64,000 nucleotides of DNA from Bolinopsis microptera. Taxonomy: Eukaryota > Ctenophora > Tentaculata > Lobata > Bolinopsidae. A program made the position numbers and the translations under genes. Shown one piece after another: positions 46,501-57,100 of this stretch. Numbering within the stretch: position 1 is the stretch's first letter; every line of letters starts with the position of its first letter. A model generated the notes under the pieces. It worked only from the letters and a program-made list of their open reading frames with translations. It searched no databases and was not told the origin of the DNA. The stretch covers positions 16,507,669 through 16,571,668 of the forward strand of contig NC_087072.1 of NCBI RefSeq assembly GCF_026151205.1, given 5' to 3'.

Positions 46501-47752
46501 CTATATGATACACTTATTGTACCTGTGGTGTCGTATGGTTGCCAAGTGTGGCTGCCAAGCACAGCTCTGTTCCGCAACTTCCCCACAAACACGAGCACCA
46601 CACCAGAAACAGGAAACGTGTGTACACTCATTGCCAGGGACCCTCTAGAGAACTTTCATCTGTCTCTTTTGAAATGGACCTTAGGGGTGAGGAAGTCAAC
46701 ATCCAATGCTGCGATATGGGGTGACACAGGCAGGCATCCACTAGGCATCACGCTATCAAAGCAAGTGTTTAACTACAAAGAAAGACTTGAACAAATGGTT
46801 GTAGACGGTCGTGACTGCTTTGCTAGACACGCTTTCGAAGAGCAGGCGACCCTAAACCTGAGCTGGTTCTCCACTCTCGAGCAGATGCAAGAAACCATCG
46901 AGGCATCAGAGAGAAACCAAGGATTAAGACCAAGCCAGATTAGAAAGAGTTTGCAAAAGTGGTTTATAAACTCATGGGAAACAGAAAGGACATCTAACAG
47001 AAAACTATCATTCTACAACTTAGTGAAGAGAAAGTTTGCTCAAGAGACGTATCTAGCCCTTGATCTTAAACCTAACTGCTCAAAGAAGATCGCGCAATTC
47101 AGAAGCAGCTCCCACCGCTTTAACGTTGAAACTGGTCGCTACGGCAAAAAGCGGTTTAACATAAAACATCGGGCCTGCAGACATTGCTGCTCAAGTGACG
47201 ATGACTTGTTAGATCTTCTCTATGAGCTACCAGGGGCCTATCCAGTGATAGAAGATGAGCATCACATCCTCTACGAATGCCCCCTATACGAAGACCTACG
47301 CAAAAACCTGCATCAACGAACGAGGGACCTGTTAGTAATGAGAGAAGACCCGGGAGAAATCTTCGACGACTCAACAACTATTAGAGACATTGGACGGTTT
47401 TTAAATAAGGTCGATGAACGGAGGTTCCCGAAGAAAAATACTGAATGAATGTCGTGTTTTGTATATTTTGATAAGTGTGTGGACATTGTATGATACTTTC
47501 TTTGTCATTGTTGAGTGCTCTTGGCTGAGTTTTTTTCTGCATACGACTGTGCTATCTATGCTATATTCTTTTACATGGCTATCTACTTTTACCACCATGT
47601 TTGGTTATTTGTTACATTGGGGTAGTTTTGAATATTAAACCTTCTATTCCTATATTGGTCAGACACGGCATCTGCCGTTTGACCCAATTTTGTTTAATTC
47701 CTGTTTAATTCCTGTTTAATTCCTGTTTAATTCCTGTTTAATTCCTGTTTAA
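43560..47752 (+). mobile_element. Non-LTR retrotransposon with 11-bp tandem tail
   Basis: The intact ORF is followed by about 240 bp of 3' UTR and then six copies of GTTTAATTCCT at 47687-47752, the tail. The 5' boundary is somewhere between the A/T tract and the ORF. No TSD could be fixed. Confidence 0.75.
43657..47448 (+). CDS. Intact LINE ORF2: APE endonuclease, reverse transcriptase, C-terminal CCHC
   Basis: 1263 codons without interruption. The APE endonuclease spans about residues 69-340: LSWNIHDA, LQETK, AGDFNAR, DYVAVG, FSDHKPS, so all catalytic boxes are present. The reverse transcriptase spans about 590-900: fingers VVTPLHKKGD, motif A FVDYAKAFDS (731-740), motif B GTEQGHPMSPELF (789-801) and catalytic WADD (833-836, Trp replacing the usual Tyr or Phe). 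The C-terminal zinc knuckle is C1174-x2-C1177 with H1203-x4-C1208. The start could be the first Met or MDSPKTTD at residue 48. The protein nicks target DNA and reverse-transcribes its own RNA. No separate ORF1 is visible upstream. Being fully open, it is the best candidate for recent or current activity. Confidence 0.93.
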   Translation: MESCWVSMNEGLGNCGFISVTGYLDLSTLSYQEGLKTQSNLNRRKTIMDSPKTTDVLIRLPSHNRETLKILSWNIHDASNGKEGRKIDDTEFAAIVTSCPIFCLQETKSKIFVPDYKCFNANRPNSRSGGLCIGVHRSIAKDIKEITSNCSDIQSVRIKLGSESAVDELVIINLYDSPEHSSYKKRLKSSKITSDDDASTLDNLLDFTMNSIQNGRKVILAGDFNARTATLNNTIEEDTEALSAANPFSQRSHPCLNDRSSKDQMVNPRGKLLLDFLACANLTILNGSVLGDSLGEFTSVNYGGASVVDYVAVGADIKAIVKSFRVLDLNKFSDHKPSVTTLSLRHNITLSEEILRDLEDAPRKYKWPCEDNAELKFLLAMGDPSIKEKTETLATSSCKTPQDVLNLNNQIVELYHQVAEQVMPRKNASSRQKGPRHNKYGSTKKKSRMKPKMAWFDSECIRLKRTLNILAKKYGRSPLDKVLRDSYYDTRRQYRKMIRHKRSEFFEKLCKDIETGNNICWKSFKALKNTKSPATSLDAFDMINFCKFFSKLYGKKNIKDSKIAELQSKMQKNNICNDLTKLLDQDIKMEELCACIKATKKGKAVSEDLISNEFFKASTRSMLKAVLNLFNHCLSLSIYPWTSSVVTPLHKKGDIYDPNNYRAIAVASNLGKLFASILLKRLISFRDQCDPDTANQLGFCKDAQTADHIFTLSTCVEKYVTKNRQRLYTCFVDYAKAFDSICREALLYKLWKMGIQGRFFECIKFMYSNSSAKVKLLDKLSQKIDILCGTEQGHPMSPELFKCFVHQLSHDLNNIEGVKVPVLNDTDITHLLWADDLVLLALNKHSLQQMLDVLNNYCSEWGLTVNIGKTSVLVFNPTGRHLKESHEFKLGEQQIPSGREYCYLGITFTLSGSLKLTQQKLRQKALRSYFSLKSYIDTRHIRKSILFKLYDTLIVPVVSYGCQVWLPSTALFRNFPTNTSTTPETGNVCTLIARDPLENFHLSLLKWTLGVRKSTSNAAIWGDTGRHPLGITLSKQVFNYKERLEQMVVDGRDCFARHAFEEQATLNLSWFSTLEQMQETIEASERNQGLRPSQIRKSLQKWFINSWETERTSNRKLSFYNLVKRKFAQETYLALDLKPNCSKKIAQFRSSSHRFNVETGRYGKKRFNIKHRACRHCCSSDDDLLDLLYELPGAYPVIEDEHHILYECPLYEDLRKNLHQRTRDLLVMREDPGEIFDDSTTIRDIGRFLNKVDERRFPKKNTE

Positions 47753-48482
47753 ATACACTTGAGTAGGGTGTGCCAGCCTCATGACAATTTTTTACAAATT
47801 GTCTGATATCTTGATAGAAGATCGCGCGTTGCTAAGCTTGTATAACCATGACCATCTCACTTGCTTGAAAACCTCACATGAATCTTGTCATGTAATGAGC
47901 AATTTATTGCGGGTGTCATGTGCTGATTCGGTGCTAGATCGGCTCTAACATAGCTACTGACTTGTTGGCATGCAGCTGAGTACCGGGCACCTAATCAGTA
48001 AATGAGGTGATCAGCTGATCCCACGAGCAGATTAGATCAAGCAGCTTCTGAATGAGTTAGAGCCTTGAAATGTTTTGGGAGTCGATTCGCGGTTTGAAAT
48101 TCTTTACACTGAACCAATTTTAAACAAAAATGTGTTAGCGTCAGTTCCATAACTATAAGCTCCAATCAGTGCATATCTAGCACAAAAGAGAATGGGCCAA
48201 ATAAGCAGGTTTTTTGGGACATCCAGTATTTAGTTATCTTGAGCAAACAGTTTCGAAAATAAAAGTGCCAAATGATGCAGATTTTGCCGCCAACTCGGTG
48301 TTTTTCTTTCAAAGAGGACGAAATGGCCCAAATACCGTCACTTATGATATATTAAGAACAAACATTTGCCCTATTTAGATAGGGCACTGACCTGCCGAAT
48401 TGCAAATGCACAATGTTATACATCTGGGTAGAGTTGACACAACTGTAGGTTCTATTATCCATCAGTCCCTCGCGTAGCCGCG
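47753..48482. other. Intergenic, no supported gene
   Basis: No ORF over 60 codons with a motif, and no recognised repeat. Confidence 0.45.
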
Positions 48483-48560
48483 TTGTCATACGTTGTATGA
48501 CCCGCCGCGCACGAAGTGCGCGGGCTCCCCTTTTGGGGTCGAAGAGCTCCCAGGGGGTTA
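48483..48560. mobile_element. TTGT-family multi-hairpin element entering a corrupted zone
   Basis: It begins TTGTCATACGTTGTATGACC and GCCGCGCACGAAGTGCGC exactly as at 8863. From about 48520 the second hairpin is replaced by homopolymer-distorted sequence. Confidence 0.7.
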
Positions 48561-50600
48561 CCCTTTTTGGGCAAACTATAAAAAACCCCCAAAAGGGAAT
48601 CAGCCCATTTCCCCTCCAAAATAAAGCCCGGCCCCATGTGATTGTTTTAAATATTTGAGTGTCCCCTTTTAGAAATCCCCTTTGGGAAAAACCATGTTTG
48701 TGGTTTAAAAATTGGATCCGCTTTATTAATTAAAATTTTCGATCGCCCTTTTTATTAAATTTTTTTCTTTAAGGTTTTTTTAAAATTTAAATTTTTAGTT
48801 ATTATCAAATCTACCGGGGGTTAAATTTTTTCGCCCTTATTTGCTGTGTTTTGGTAGGATTATGGATAGTTTCGCTTTTGACCCCTCTGACTGTATATTT
48901 AAAAAAAAATTTCAATTTTAAAAAATTTTAAATTTTAGGGGATTTTTTTCCCTTTTTTAAGATTTTTCCTTAAAATTTAATTAAAGGTTAACGGGGATGT
49001 TTTGTGTAATTAAAAAAAAGGCACTCAATTTTTGGAACCCCTTGAAAACCCAATTGGGTTTTTAAAGGAATTTAAAATTTACAACCTCCATGCCACCCCT
49101 GCCAAATTTAAACCCTTTTATTATAAATTTCAACCCAATTTTATTTCCCTAAAAAAAGAAAAAATTTTCCCTTTTTAAACCCCTAAAAAATTTTTTTTCC
49201 AGCTCCCAACCCCCTTCCAATTTTCAAACCCCCTTTTCAACCATTTTCCCTTCCTTTTTCCCAAATATTTAACCCTTCCACCTTTAAAAATTAAAAACCC
49301 CAAAATTAATCTCTCCCCCAATTAAAATTTTCCCCTTTTAAAAATTATTAATTCCCCCCCAACCCCCCAAAAAATTCCCCCCCCCCCCCCCAATTCCCCC
49401 CCCCCCCCCCCAACCCCCCCCCCCCCCCCCCCCCCCCCCTTTTTTAAAAAAAACCACCCCCCCCAACCCCCCAATCACACCCCACAGGTTTTTTAAAATA
49501 TGTCTCATATGTTTTTTTTAAATCTGTTTTTTTTAATCGACAAATTTGTTTAATTATAACAGTAAAAAATTGTGGGGAAATTTAAAATTTTGTTTCGTCC
49601 CAAAAAAAAAATTTAAGCCCCCAAAAATTGATTTTTAAAAACCAAAGAGCCATTTTGGGAATTAAAGATTTAAAAACAAGGGGGGAGTTGAAAACTTTGG
49701 ACTTGTGTGGAGGTTGCCTCCCCTTTTAAAATTAATTTTTAAAATTTAAATTAGTCTTTATTATGTTTGCCCCGTTTTTCCCCCAAAAGGGAAAACATTA
49801 TTTTTTAAATTTTTGTGTTTTTTTTTGTTGGGGTTTCTCATATCATAAAATTTTACCATCGCAATACGGGGAAAAAAATTTACCCCCAGGGGTGGGGACC
49901 TTTAACCTCCTCGCCATGTTTAAAGTTTTCCCCCAAAATTTTGTTCTTTTCCGGGGGAAAGGGGGAAAAAATTTTATTTTTTTAAAATTTTTTAATTAGT
50001 AAAAAACAAAAATTTTTTAATCTTGAAAAATTCGGGGTTAAATTTTTTTCCCCACCCCGGAAAATTGCCATAAAATGGGGGCCCGACAAAAAGTGAGGGC
50101 TAAAATTTCCCAAACAAAACACGTTTTGGGAAACCCGTTATTCCCGGTTTTTTAAAAAGTCTATATATTGTTTAACACTCGGTTTACTCTCGATTTGAAA
50201 AATTATAACAGTAAACCATTTGTGTGGAAAAAAACTTTTAAAAGAACCTTTTATTTAACCCCTTTAAAAATATCCTGGAACATTGAAAATAAAATTTAAA
50301 AAAAAGAGCTAAAGTTTGAAAATTTTAAGATTTGAACATAAAGTGGGAGTTGAATCTTGACTTTTTTTTGGGGGGCCCTCCCCTTCCCTTAAAAAATTTT
50401 TTAACCCACCCCCGGACAAAAACCCAAAAATAGGCCCGAAAGAATGTGAGGAATTTTATACATGAAAACGCGCTAGGGACCATTTTAAAGGGGTTTTCAA
50501 ATTTTGGGGTCTCATTATTTGTTTACACTCGGGTTTATCGACGTTTTGGGTAAATATTAAAACAGTAAACCAAAGTGTGGAAATAACATTTGATCGTACC
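48525..50600. other. Low-quality assembly zone
   Basis: Runs of A, T, C and G of 4-20 bp dominate. Recognisable repeats (the TTGT element, the 330-bp satellite) are present in distorted form. ORFs here, for example 49763-49999, are not credible. Confidence 0.75.
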
Positions 50601-50650
50601 TTATACTATTTAGGCCCTCAAATATCCCTCGAACATTGGATAATGATATT
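49500..50650. repeat. About 330-bp satellite, corrupted copies
   Basis: Fragments such as TAACAGTAAACCA, ATAGGCCCGA and AACATTTGATCGTACCTTAT appear in the same order as in the clean copies at 52306-52970. At least two to three units are inferred. Confidence 0.7.
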
Positions 50651-51310
50651 AAAACAAAGAGCTCAGTTTGTATTGAATGTAATGGGTAACTTCACAATTC
50701 AAGGAGTGCAAAGAGACAAAATATCTAGGCCTCATTCTAGATAGGAAATTAAACAACAAAAGCCCTGTAGCTTATATTATTAGGAAGGTCATGAAGAGAA
50801 TTGGGTGCCATGTATAGAAGTAAAGCACTGCTACCCATTAAATATAGGATAAAATGTTTGCCAATGCACTCATGTACCACAATTCAATTTAGACACGATC
50901 TATTGAATAGCTGGCAAGACAAAACTGTTGAACATTGACACTCTGTACAAAAAGGAAGCCAAAATAGCTCTCAACGTCCACAAACAGAGAGGCAGGCCTA
51001 ATGTTTATAGAGACATGAATGGTTACCACTCCATCTTAGACGACAACTCCATCTGTCAAATTATATGTTTAGAATCATCCATGACAATTGTCCTACAAAC
51101 TTATGAACAAATTTAGTTACATATCAGAAAGTAGTAGGAGCGGCGAAAGCTGCAACTTATATGTTAATAGATCAACATCACATAAAACTTTCAATACTTG
51201 GGGGCAAAATGTTGGAATAATGTTCCAACAGATCTACGAAATCTGCCCGATGTTAAAAGCTTTAGTGATTCGTATAAGAAACAGCTACTTTCATCTATAA
51301 CAAACAGACC
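50640..51310 (+). pseudogene. Decayed LINE reverse transcriptase C-terminus
   Basis: In shifting frames: KYLGLILDRKLNNKSPVAYI with IRKVMKRIG, MYRSKALLPIKYRIK, IDTLYKKEAKIALNVHK and FSYISESSRSGESCNLYVNR, then PTDLRNLPDVKSFSDSYKKQ. This is the thumb and C-terminal region of a CR1/Jockey-type LINE. Several frameshifts are present. The element interrupts the 330-bp satellite. Confidence 0.72.
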
Positions 51311-52300
51311 CTAATTATAACCGTCGACAATTCATATAATTGACAAATTTTACACTGCAATCATAGTCGACGATAACTAAGTATCTTCTAATTTCTTTTA
51401 AATCTGAGGCATATATAATTGATGTATCGAAAGGATATTCCCTTTTTTTACCACCTTACCATTCTGATTGATTTTGCACAGGACTGACATGTTTTAACTG
51501 GAGAAGGGGTTTCGCACAGTGGTAAGTTTTATAAACCACTTTTAATTTATTGACCTATTATACCTAGTGGTAGTTTTATAGACCACATTTAATTTATTAA
51601 CTTATTATACTTAATATTTATTTTTGGTGACTGTATCACCCAGTTTTAACATTTGATAATTGTACAGTTTATTGACGACACATTGACTGTTATTTTATAT
51701 TCTAATTTATATTCTAGATATTTTATTTATTTTTCAACAGACGACAACTTCCTGTTTTTTTCTTCTATATTAGTTACTCATATCTCTTGTACAGACTGTT
51801 TTACAAGGACATTGACAGATGATACTCACATAGGCATTCATTATTGCATCTAAATTATTTCACTTGCATTAGGTTTAGAAATTTATTCTCTAGTTAACAA
51901 ATTCAAATGTATAATTAATTTGTAGTATGACAGTAAGGTATCGTATATAAGAAGTTATTGAATTTTGCTTGGGTTATTATATTGACTATTGAGGTTTTAA
52001 TGATGATATGGAATTTGAATATTATATATTAATTTACACTGTGTGGTTGGGGCATTTTTGCATAGTAAATATGGTTACTACTCATATATATATATTATTT
52101 GATTGGTATTCGATTTCTGATTATTTTCCTAGGAATATGATTATTATATCTCAATTTGGCTTTAGGTAGGGTGCCCGCTAAAAAGCTAAAAGAACTGGAA
52201 TCTTCCAGGAAGCATCCCGTGCACAGAGCTTGGGTCTACGATATATAAAAATTATTAACCATACATTCTGTATGTGCACGAAAATTTATTTTCGATCATT
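51311..52300. other. Probable 3' UTR of the LINE remnant and AT-rich DNA
   Basis: AT-rich, with a local duplication around GGTAAGTTTTATAAACCACT and GGTAGTTTTATAGACCACAT (about 51520-51590). No gene. Confidence 0.4.
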
Positions 52301-52305
52301 TATAG

Positions 52306-52970
52306 ATTTAAACATCAAGTGGGACGTTGAATACGTGACTTTTGTGAAGGCTCCTCATGCCTGCCTTTAAAATTGTTTAACCACTCCGGACGAATTGCCA
52401 TAATATAGGCCCGACAGAATTGAGGGCTTATTATACCTACATCAACATCGCTGCTAGGAAACAGTTTATTAAGAGTTTCTACTATGTCTCATATATTTGT
52501 TTACAACACTGTGTTTACTCGACGATTTGCTTTATTATAACAGTAAACATTTGTGTGGAATTAACATTTGATCGTACCTTTACCATTTAAGCCCTCGAAC
52601 ATTGATATTAAAACAAAGAGCTCAGTTTTTATTGTAGTTTTAAACATCAAGTGGGACGTTGAATACGTGACTTTTGTGGAGGCTCCTGCCTGCCCTTCAA
52701 ATTGTTTAACCCCACCGGACGAATTACCATAATAATAGGCCCGACAGAATGTGAGTGCTTATTATACCTACATGACATCGCTGCTAGGAAACCAGTTATT
52801 AAGTGTTTCTAATATGGTCTCCTCATATATTGTTTTCACTCTGTGTTACTCGACGATTTGCTTAATATAACAGTAAACCATTGTGTGGAATTAAACATTG
52901 ATCGTACCTTTTAACCATTTAAGCCCTCGAACATTGATATTAAAACAAAGAGCTCAGTTTGTATTGAATT
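52306..52970. repeat. About 330-bp satellite, two clean tandem units
   Basis: Units at about 52306-52643 and 52644-52970 start TTTAAACATCAAGTGGGACG and end GAGCTCAGTTT(T/G)TATTG. Identity is high, with small indels. Confidence 0.9.
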
Positions 52971-54180
52971 TTTATCTTGAAATTAGGTATTTTTAAACCA
53001 ATTAGTAATGTTGCTTTAATATAATTTTCCATAGCAAGGACTATCAAGTGTAATATGTAACAAGATAACATCAGTATTCTCTACACTGAATATGCAGGCA
53101 AGTTATTTGACTTTTAAGTGTCTATTTAAATTGACTATAGGTCCATTTTCAAGGTCGCAGACGGTTGAATTTTTGCATTTGAAGGTTTATATTGTATGTT
53201 ATCACAAGTTATCACATGAATTACAATCAGTACAATGCGCTTATTTATTCCATACTCAGGTAACGTGTTGACTCTTGGCCCGGTAAATAACTTAATAATG
53301 AGCCGAGAATAAGGTTTAAAGTTTCGGTATCCATAATGGAGACTAGAGAGGAAAGATATTGTCGAAGTATCCCTCACTTGACTCATCGGTATGATATCTG
53401 ACCATATGGAAAAAAAGACTTCGCCACATGCAGTCCATGTTCTAGTTCTTGGTCTGCACTCTGCAATCTACCATGTAAGTGAATTTTATTGATAAGTTAT
53501 TTGCGATCTGATCAGCTAACAACGCTTTTAGTAAAACCAAAAACTATGTTATCACAAGATGTACACATGATGATCGCAATTAGGTCACTACTTAATTACT
53601 ACGATAGGATGTCAATCTATATACATTATCTTATTCTACACACATACCTTAGGGTGCGGTTGGCCGTCGCGGGGCTCACACGTGGGCGGATTCCCGCGTA
53701 ATTTTCGAAGTAAATTTGTACAAAGTGTAACTTTCGTGAGCACTATCTCAATCTGTGCGCGTACATTACATTTACATATTATTTTGTCGACAAAAATATG
53801 AATTATAGCGAGGCCGATGTTTTTTTTGGATAACTTTTTATCCATTTGTCTAAACTTCACTCTGTAAAAAGTTATTGGTAGTTCTAACTTCTAAGGTTTA
53901 AAGGTGTCTAAGAACTTGAAAGAACACCGTGTTCTTTCAAGTTTTTACGTCACCATTTGCATTGCCCATCATACTCCATAGCAACCGCAACGGGTCCCCT
54001 AGCAACTGTTTCAAAATTTTGACTTCTATCATCGTCAAAAGCATTACCTTTTATTTACTATAGCCTTGTCGAAGCCTGTGATTTACAGTCATGATCTGGT
54101 GAATCTTTTGATTGGTCGGTGGCTTTCACAACGCGTCCCATTCTCCAACTCCTGCTGCCTGGAGAGAGGAGACTCCCAAA
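52971..54180. other. Intergenic, with a perfect hairpin
   Basis: No supported gene. It contains the hairpin at 53913-53943. The ORFs at 53135 (minus), 53489 (plus) and 53636 (minus) lack motifs. Confidence 0.45.
53913..53943. repeat. Perfect 14-bp-arm hairpin
   Basis: AACTTGAAAGAACA, a CCG loop, then the exact complement, followed by a T run. It looks like a stem-loop terminator, but in a eukaryotic context it is more likely a palindrome remnant. Confidence 0.85.
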
Positions 54181-54184
54181 TTAT

Positions 54185-57100
54185 ATACCATAGATATATT
54201 TGGGGGGGGGGGGGGGGGGGGGGGGGGGTGACATGTCTCCAATGTCTCCCCGCACCTTAATCTTTCGAAAAAGACAAAGACATTGGAGACATTGGAGACA
54301 CAGCTTTTGGAGACATTGGGGACATTGGGGACATTGAGACACAGCTTTTGGAGACATTGGAGACATTGGGGACATTGGGAACATTAGGGACATAAAATGG
54401 ATATTAGGGGCATTGGAGACATTGGGAGACACAGCTTTTGGAGACTCCTCCTCCTCCTCTTTCTCCTTCCAGTCCTCCTCAGTCATTCTCCTCCTCCTCT
54501 TGAGTCCTCCTCCTGGGTCCTCCTCCTGGGTCTTTCTCCTCCTCTTCATCCTCCTCCTCTTCCTCCTCAATCATCAGTCCTCCTCCTCAGTCCTCCTCCT
54601 CATCCTTCTCGTCAGTCCTCCTCCTCAGTCCTCCCCAAGTCCCCTCCTCCTCAGTCTTCCCCCAGTCCCCCTCCTCCTCCTATTCAGTTCTCCTCAGTCT
54701 CCTCCTTCTCATTCCTCCTCCTGAGTCCTCTTCCTGAGTCCTCCTACTCCTAGGTCCTCCTCCTCCTCAGTCCTTCTCCTCCTCCTCCTCCTCCCCTCCT
54801 CTCAGTCATCCTCCTCAGTCATCCTCCTCAGCCATCCTCCTCAGCCATCCTCCTCAGCCATCCTCCTCAGCCATCCTCCTCAGTCCTCCCCAGTCCCCTC
54901 CTTCTCCTCATAAACATCCTCCTTCTCCTCAGTTATCCTGAGTCGTCCTCCCGAGTCGTCCTCCTCCCCCTCCTGAGTCCTCCTCCTGGGTCCTCCTCCT
55001 CCTAGGTCCTCCTCCTTCTCCTCCTCAGTCCTTCTCCTCCTCCTCCTCAGTCCTCCTCCTCCTCCCTCTCAGTCATCCTCCTCAGTCCTCCTCCTCTTCC
55101 TCAGTCCTTATCCTCATCCTCCTCTTCAGTCCTCCTCCTCCTAGGTCCTCCTCCTTCTCCTCCTCAGTCCTTCTCCTCCTCAGTCCTCCTCCTCCTCCCT
55201 CTCAGTCATCCTCCTCAGTCCTCCTCCTCTTCCTCATCCTCCTCTTCAGTCCTCATCCTCCTGGGTCCTCTTCCTCCTCTTCATCCTCCTCCTCTTCCTC
55301 CTTAGTCCTCAGTCCTCCTCCTCATCCTTCTCGTCAGTCCTCCTCCTCCTCAGTCCTCCCCAGTCCCCCTCCTCCTCCTCCTATTCAATCCTCCTCCTCC
55401 TCCTCCTCAGTCCTCCTCAGTCCTCTTCCTGAGTTCTCCTCCTCCTCCTGAGTCCTCCTTCCGGGTCTTTCCTCCTCCTAGGTCCTCCTCCTCCTCCCCT
55501 CTCAGTCATCCTCCTCGGCCATCCTCTTCAGCCATCCTCCTCAGTCCTCCTTAGTCCTCATCCTCCTCCTCAGTCCTCCTCCTCCTGGGTCTTCCTCCTC
55601 TTCATCCTCCTCAGTCCTCAGTCCTCCTCCTCAGTCCTCCTCATCCTTCTCAGTCAGTTCTTCTTCATCCTCAGTCCTGCCCCCAGTCCCCCTCCTCCTC
55701 CTCCTCCTATTCAGTACTCCTCCTCCGTTCTCCTCAGTCCTCTTCCTTATCAGTCCTCCTGAGTCCTCCTCCTCCTCTTCCTCCTCAGTCCTCCTCCTGA
55801 GTCCTCCTCCTCCTCCTGAGTCCTCCTCCTCGGTCCTCCTGCTCCTGGGTCCTCCTCCTCCTCCTAGGTCCTCCTCCTCAGTCATCCTCCTCAGCCATCC
55901 TCCTCAACCATCCTCCACAGCCATCCTCCTCAGCTATCCTCCTCAGCCATCCTCCTCAGTACTCCTCAGTCCTCCTCCTTCTCAGTCCTCTTCCTGAGTC
56001 CTCCTCCTGAGTCCTCCTTCTGGGTCTTCCTCCTCCTAGGTCCTCCTCCTCATCCTTCTCGTCAGTCTCCTCCTCAGTCCTCCCCAAGTCCCCCTCCTCC
56101 TCAGTCTTCCCCCAGTCCCCATCCTCCTCCTATTCAGTTCTCCTCAGTCCTCCTCCTTCTCATTCCTCCTCCTGAGTCCTCTTCCTGAGTCCTCCTACTC
56201 CTAGGTCCTCCTCCTCCTCAGTCCTTCTCCTCCTCCTCCTCCTCCCCCTCCTCTCAGTCATCCTCCTCAGTCATCCTCCTCAGCCATCCTCCTCAGCCAT
56301 CCTCCTCAGCCATCCTCCTCAGCCATCCTCCTCAGTCCTCCCCAGTCCCCCTCCTTCTCTCATAAACACTCCTCCCTTCTCCTCAGTTATCCTGAGTCGT
56401 CCCTCCGAGTCGTCCTCCTCCCCCTCCTGGTCCTCCTCCTGGGTCCTCCTCCTCCTAGGTCCTCTCCTTCTCCTCCTCAGTCCTTCATCCTCCTCCTCCT
56501 CAGTCCTCCTCCTCCTCCCTCTCAGTCATCCTCCTCAGTCCTCCTCCTCTTCCTCAGTCCTTATCCTCATCCTCCTCTTCAGTCCTCCTCCTCCTAGGTC
56601 CTCCTCCTTCTCCTCCTCAGTCCTTCTCCTCCTCAGTCCTCCTCCTCCTCCTCTCACGTCATCCTCCTCAGTCCTCCTCCTCTTCCTCATCCTCCTCTTC
56701 AGTCCTCCTCCTCCTGGGTCCTCTTCCTCCTCTTCATCCATCCTCCTCTTCCTCCTTAGTCCTCAGTCCTCCTCCTCATCCTTCTCGTCAGTCCTCCTTC
56801 TCCTCAGTCCCTCCCCAGGTCCCCCCTCCTCCTCCTCCTATTCAATCCTCCTCCTCCTCCTCCTCAGTCCTCCTCAGTCCTCTTCCTGAGTTCTCCCTTC
56901 CTCTCCTGAGTCCTCCTTCCGGGTCTTCCTCCTCCTAGGTCCTCCTCCTCCTCCCTCTCAGTCATCCTCCTCGGGCCATCCTCTTCAGCCATCCTCCTCA
57001 GTCCTCCTTAGTCCTCATCCTCCTCCTCAGTCCTCCTCCTCCTGGGTCTTCCTCCTCTTCATCCTCCTCAGTCCTCAGTCCTCCTCCTCAGTCCGCTCAT

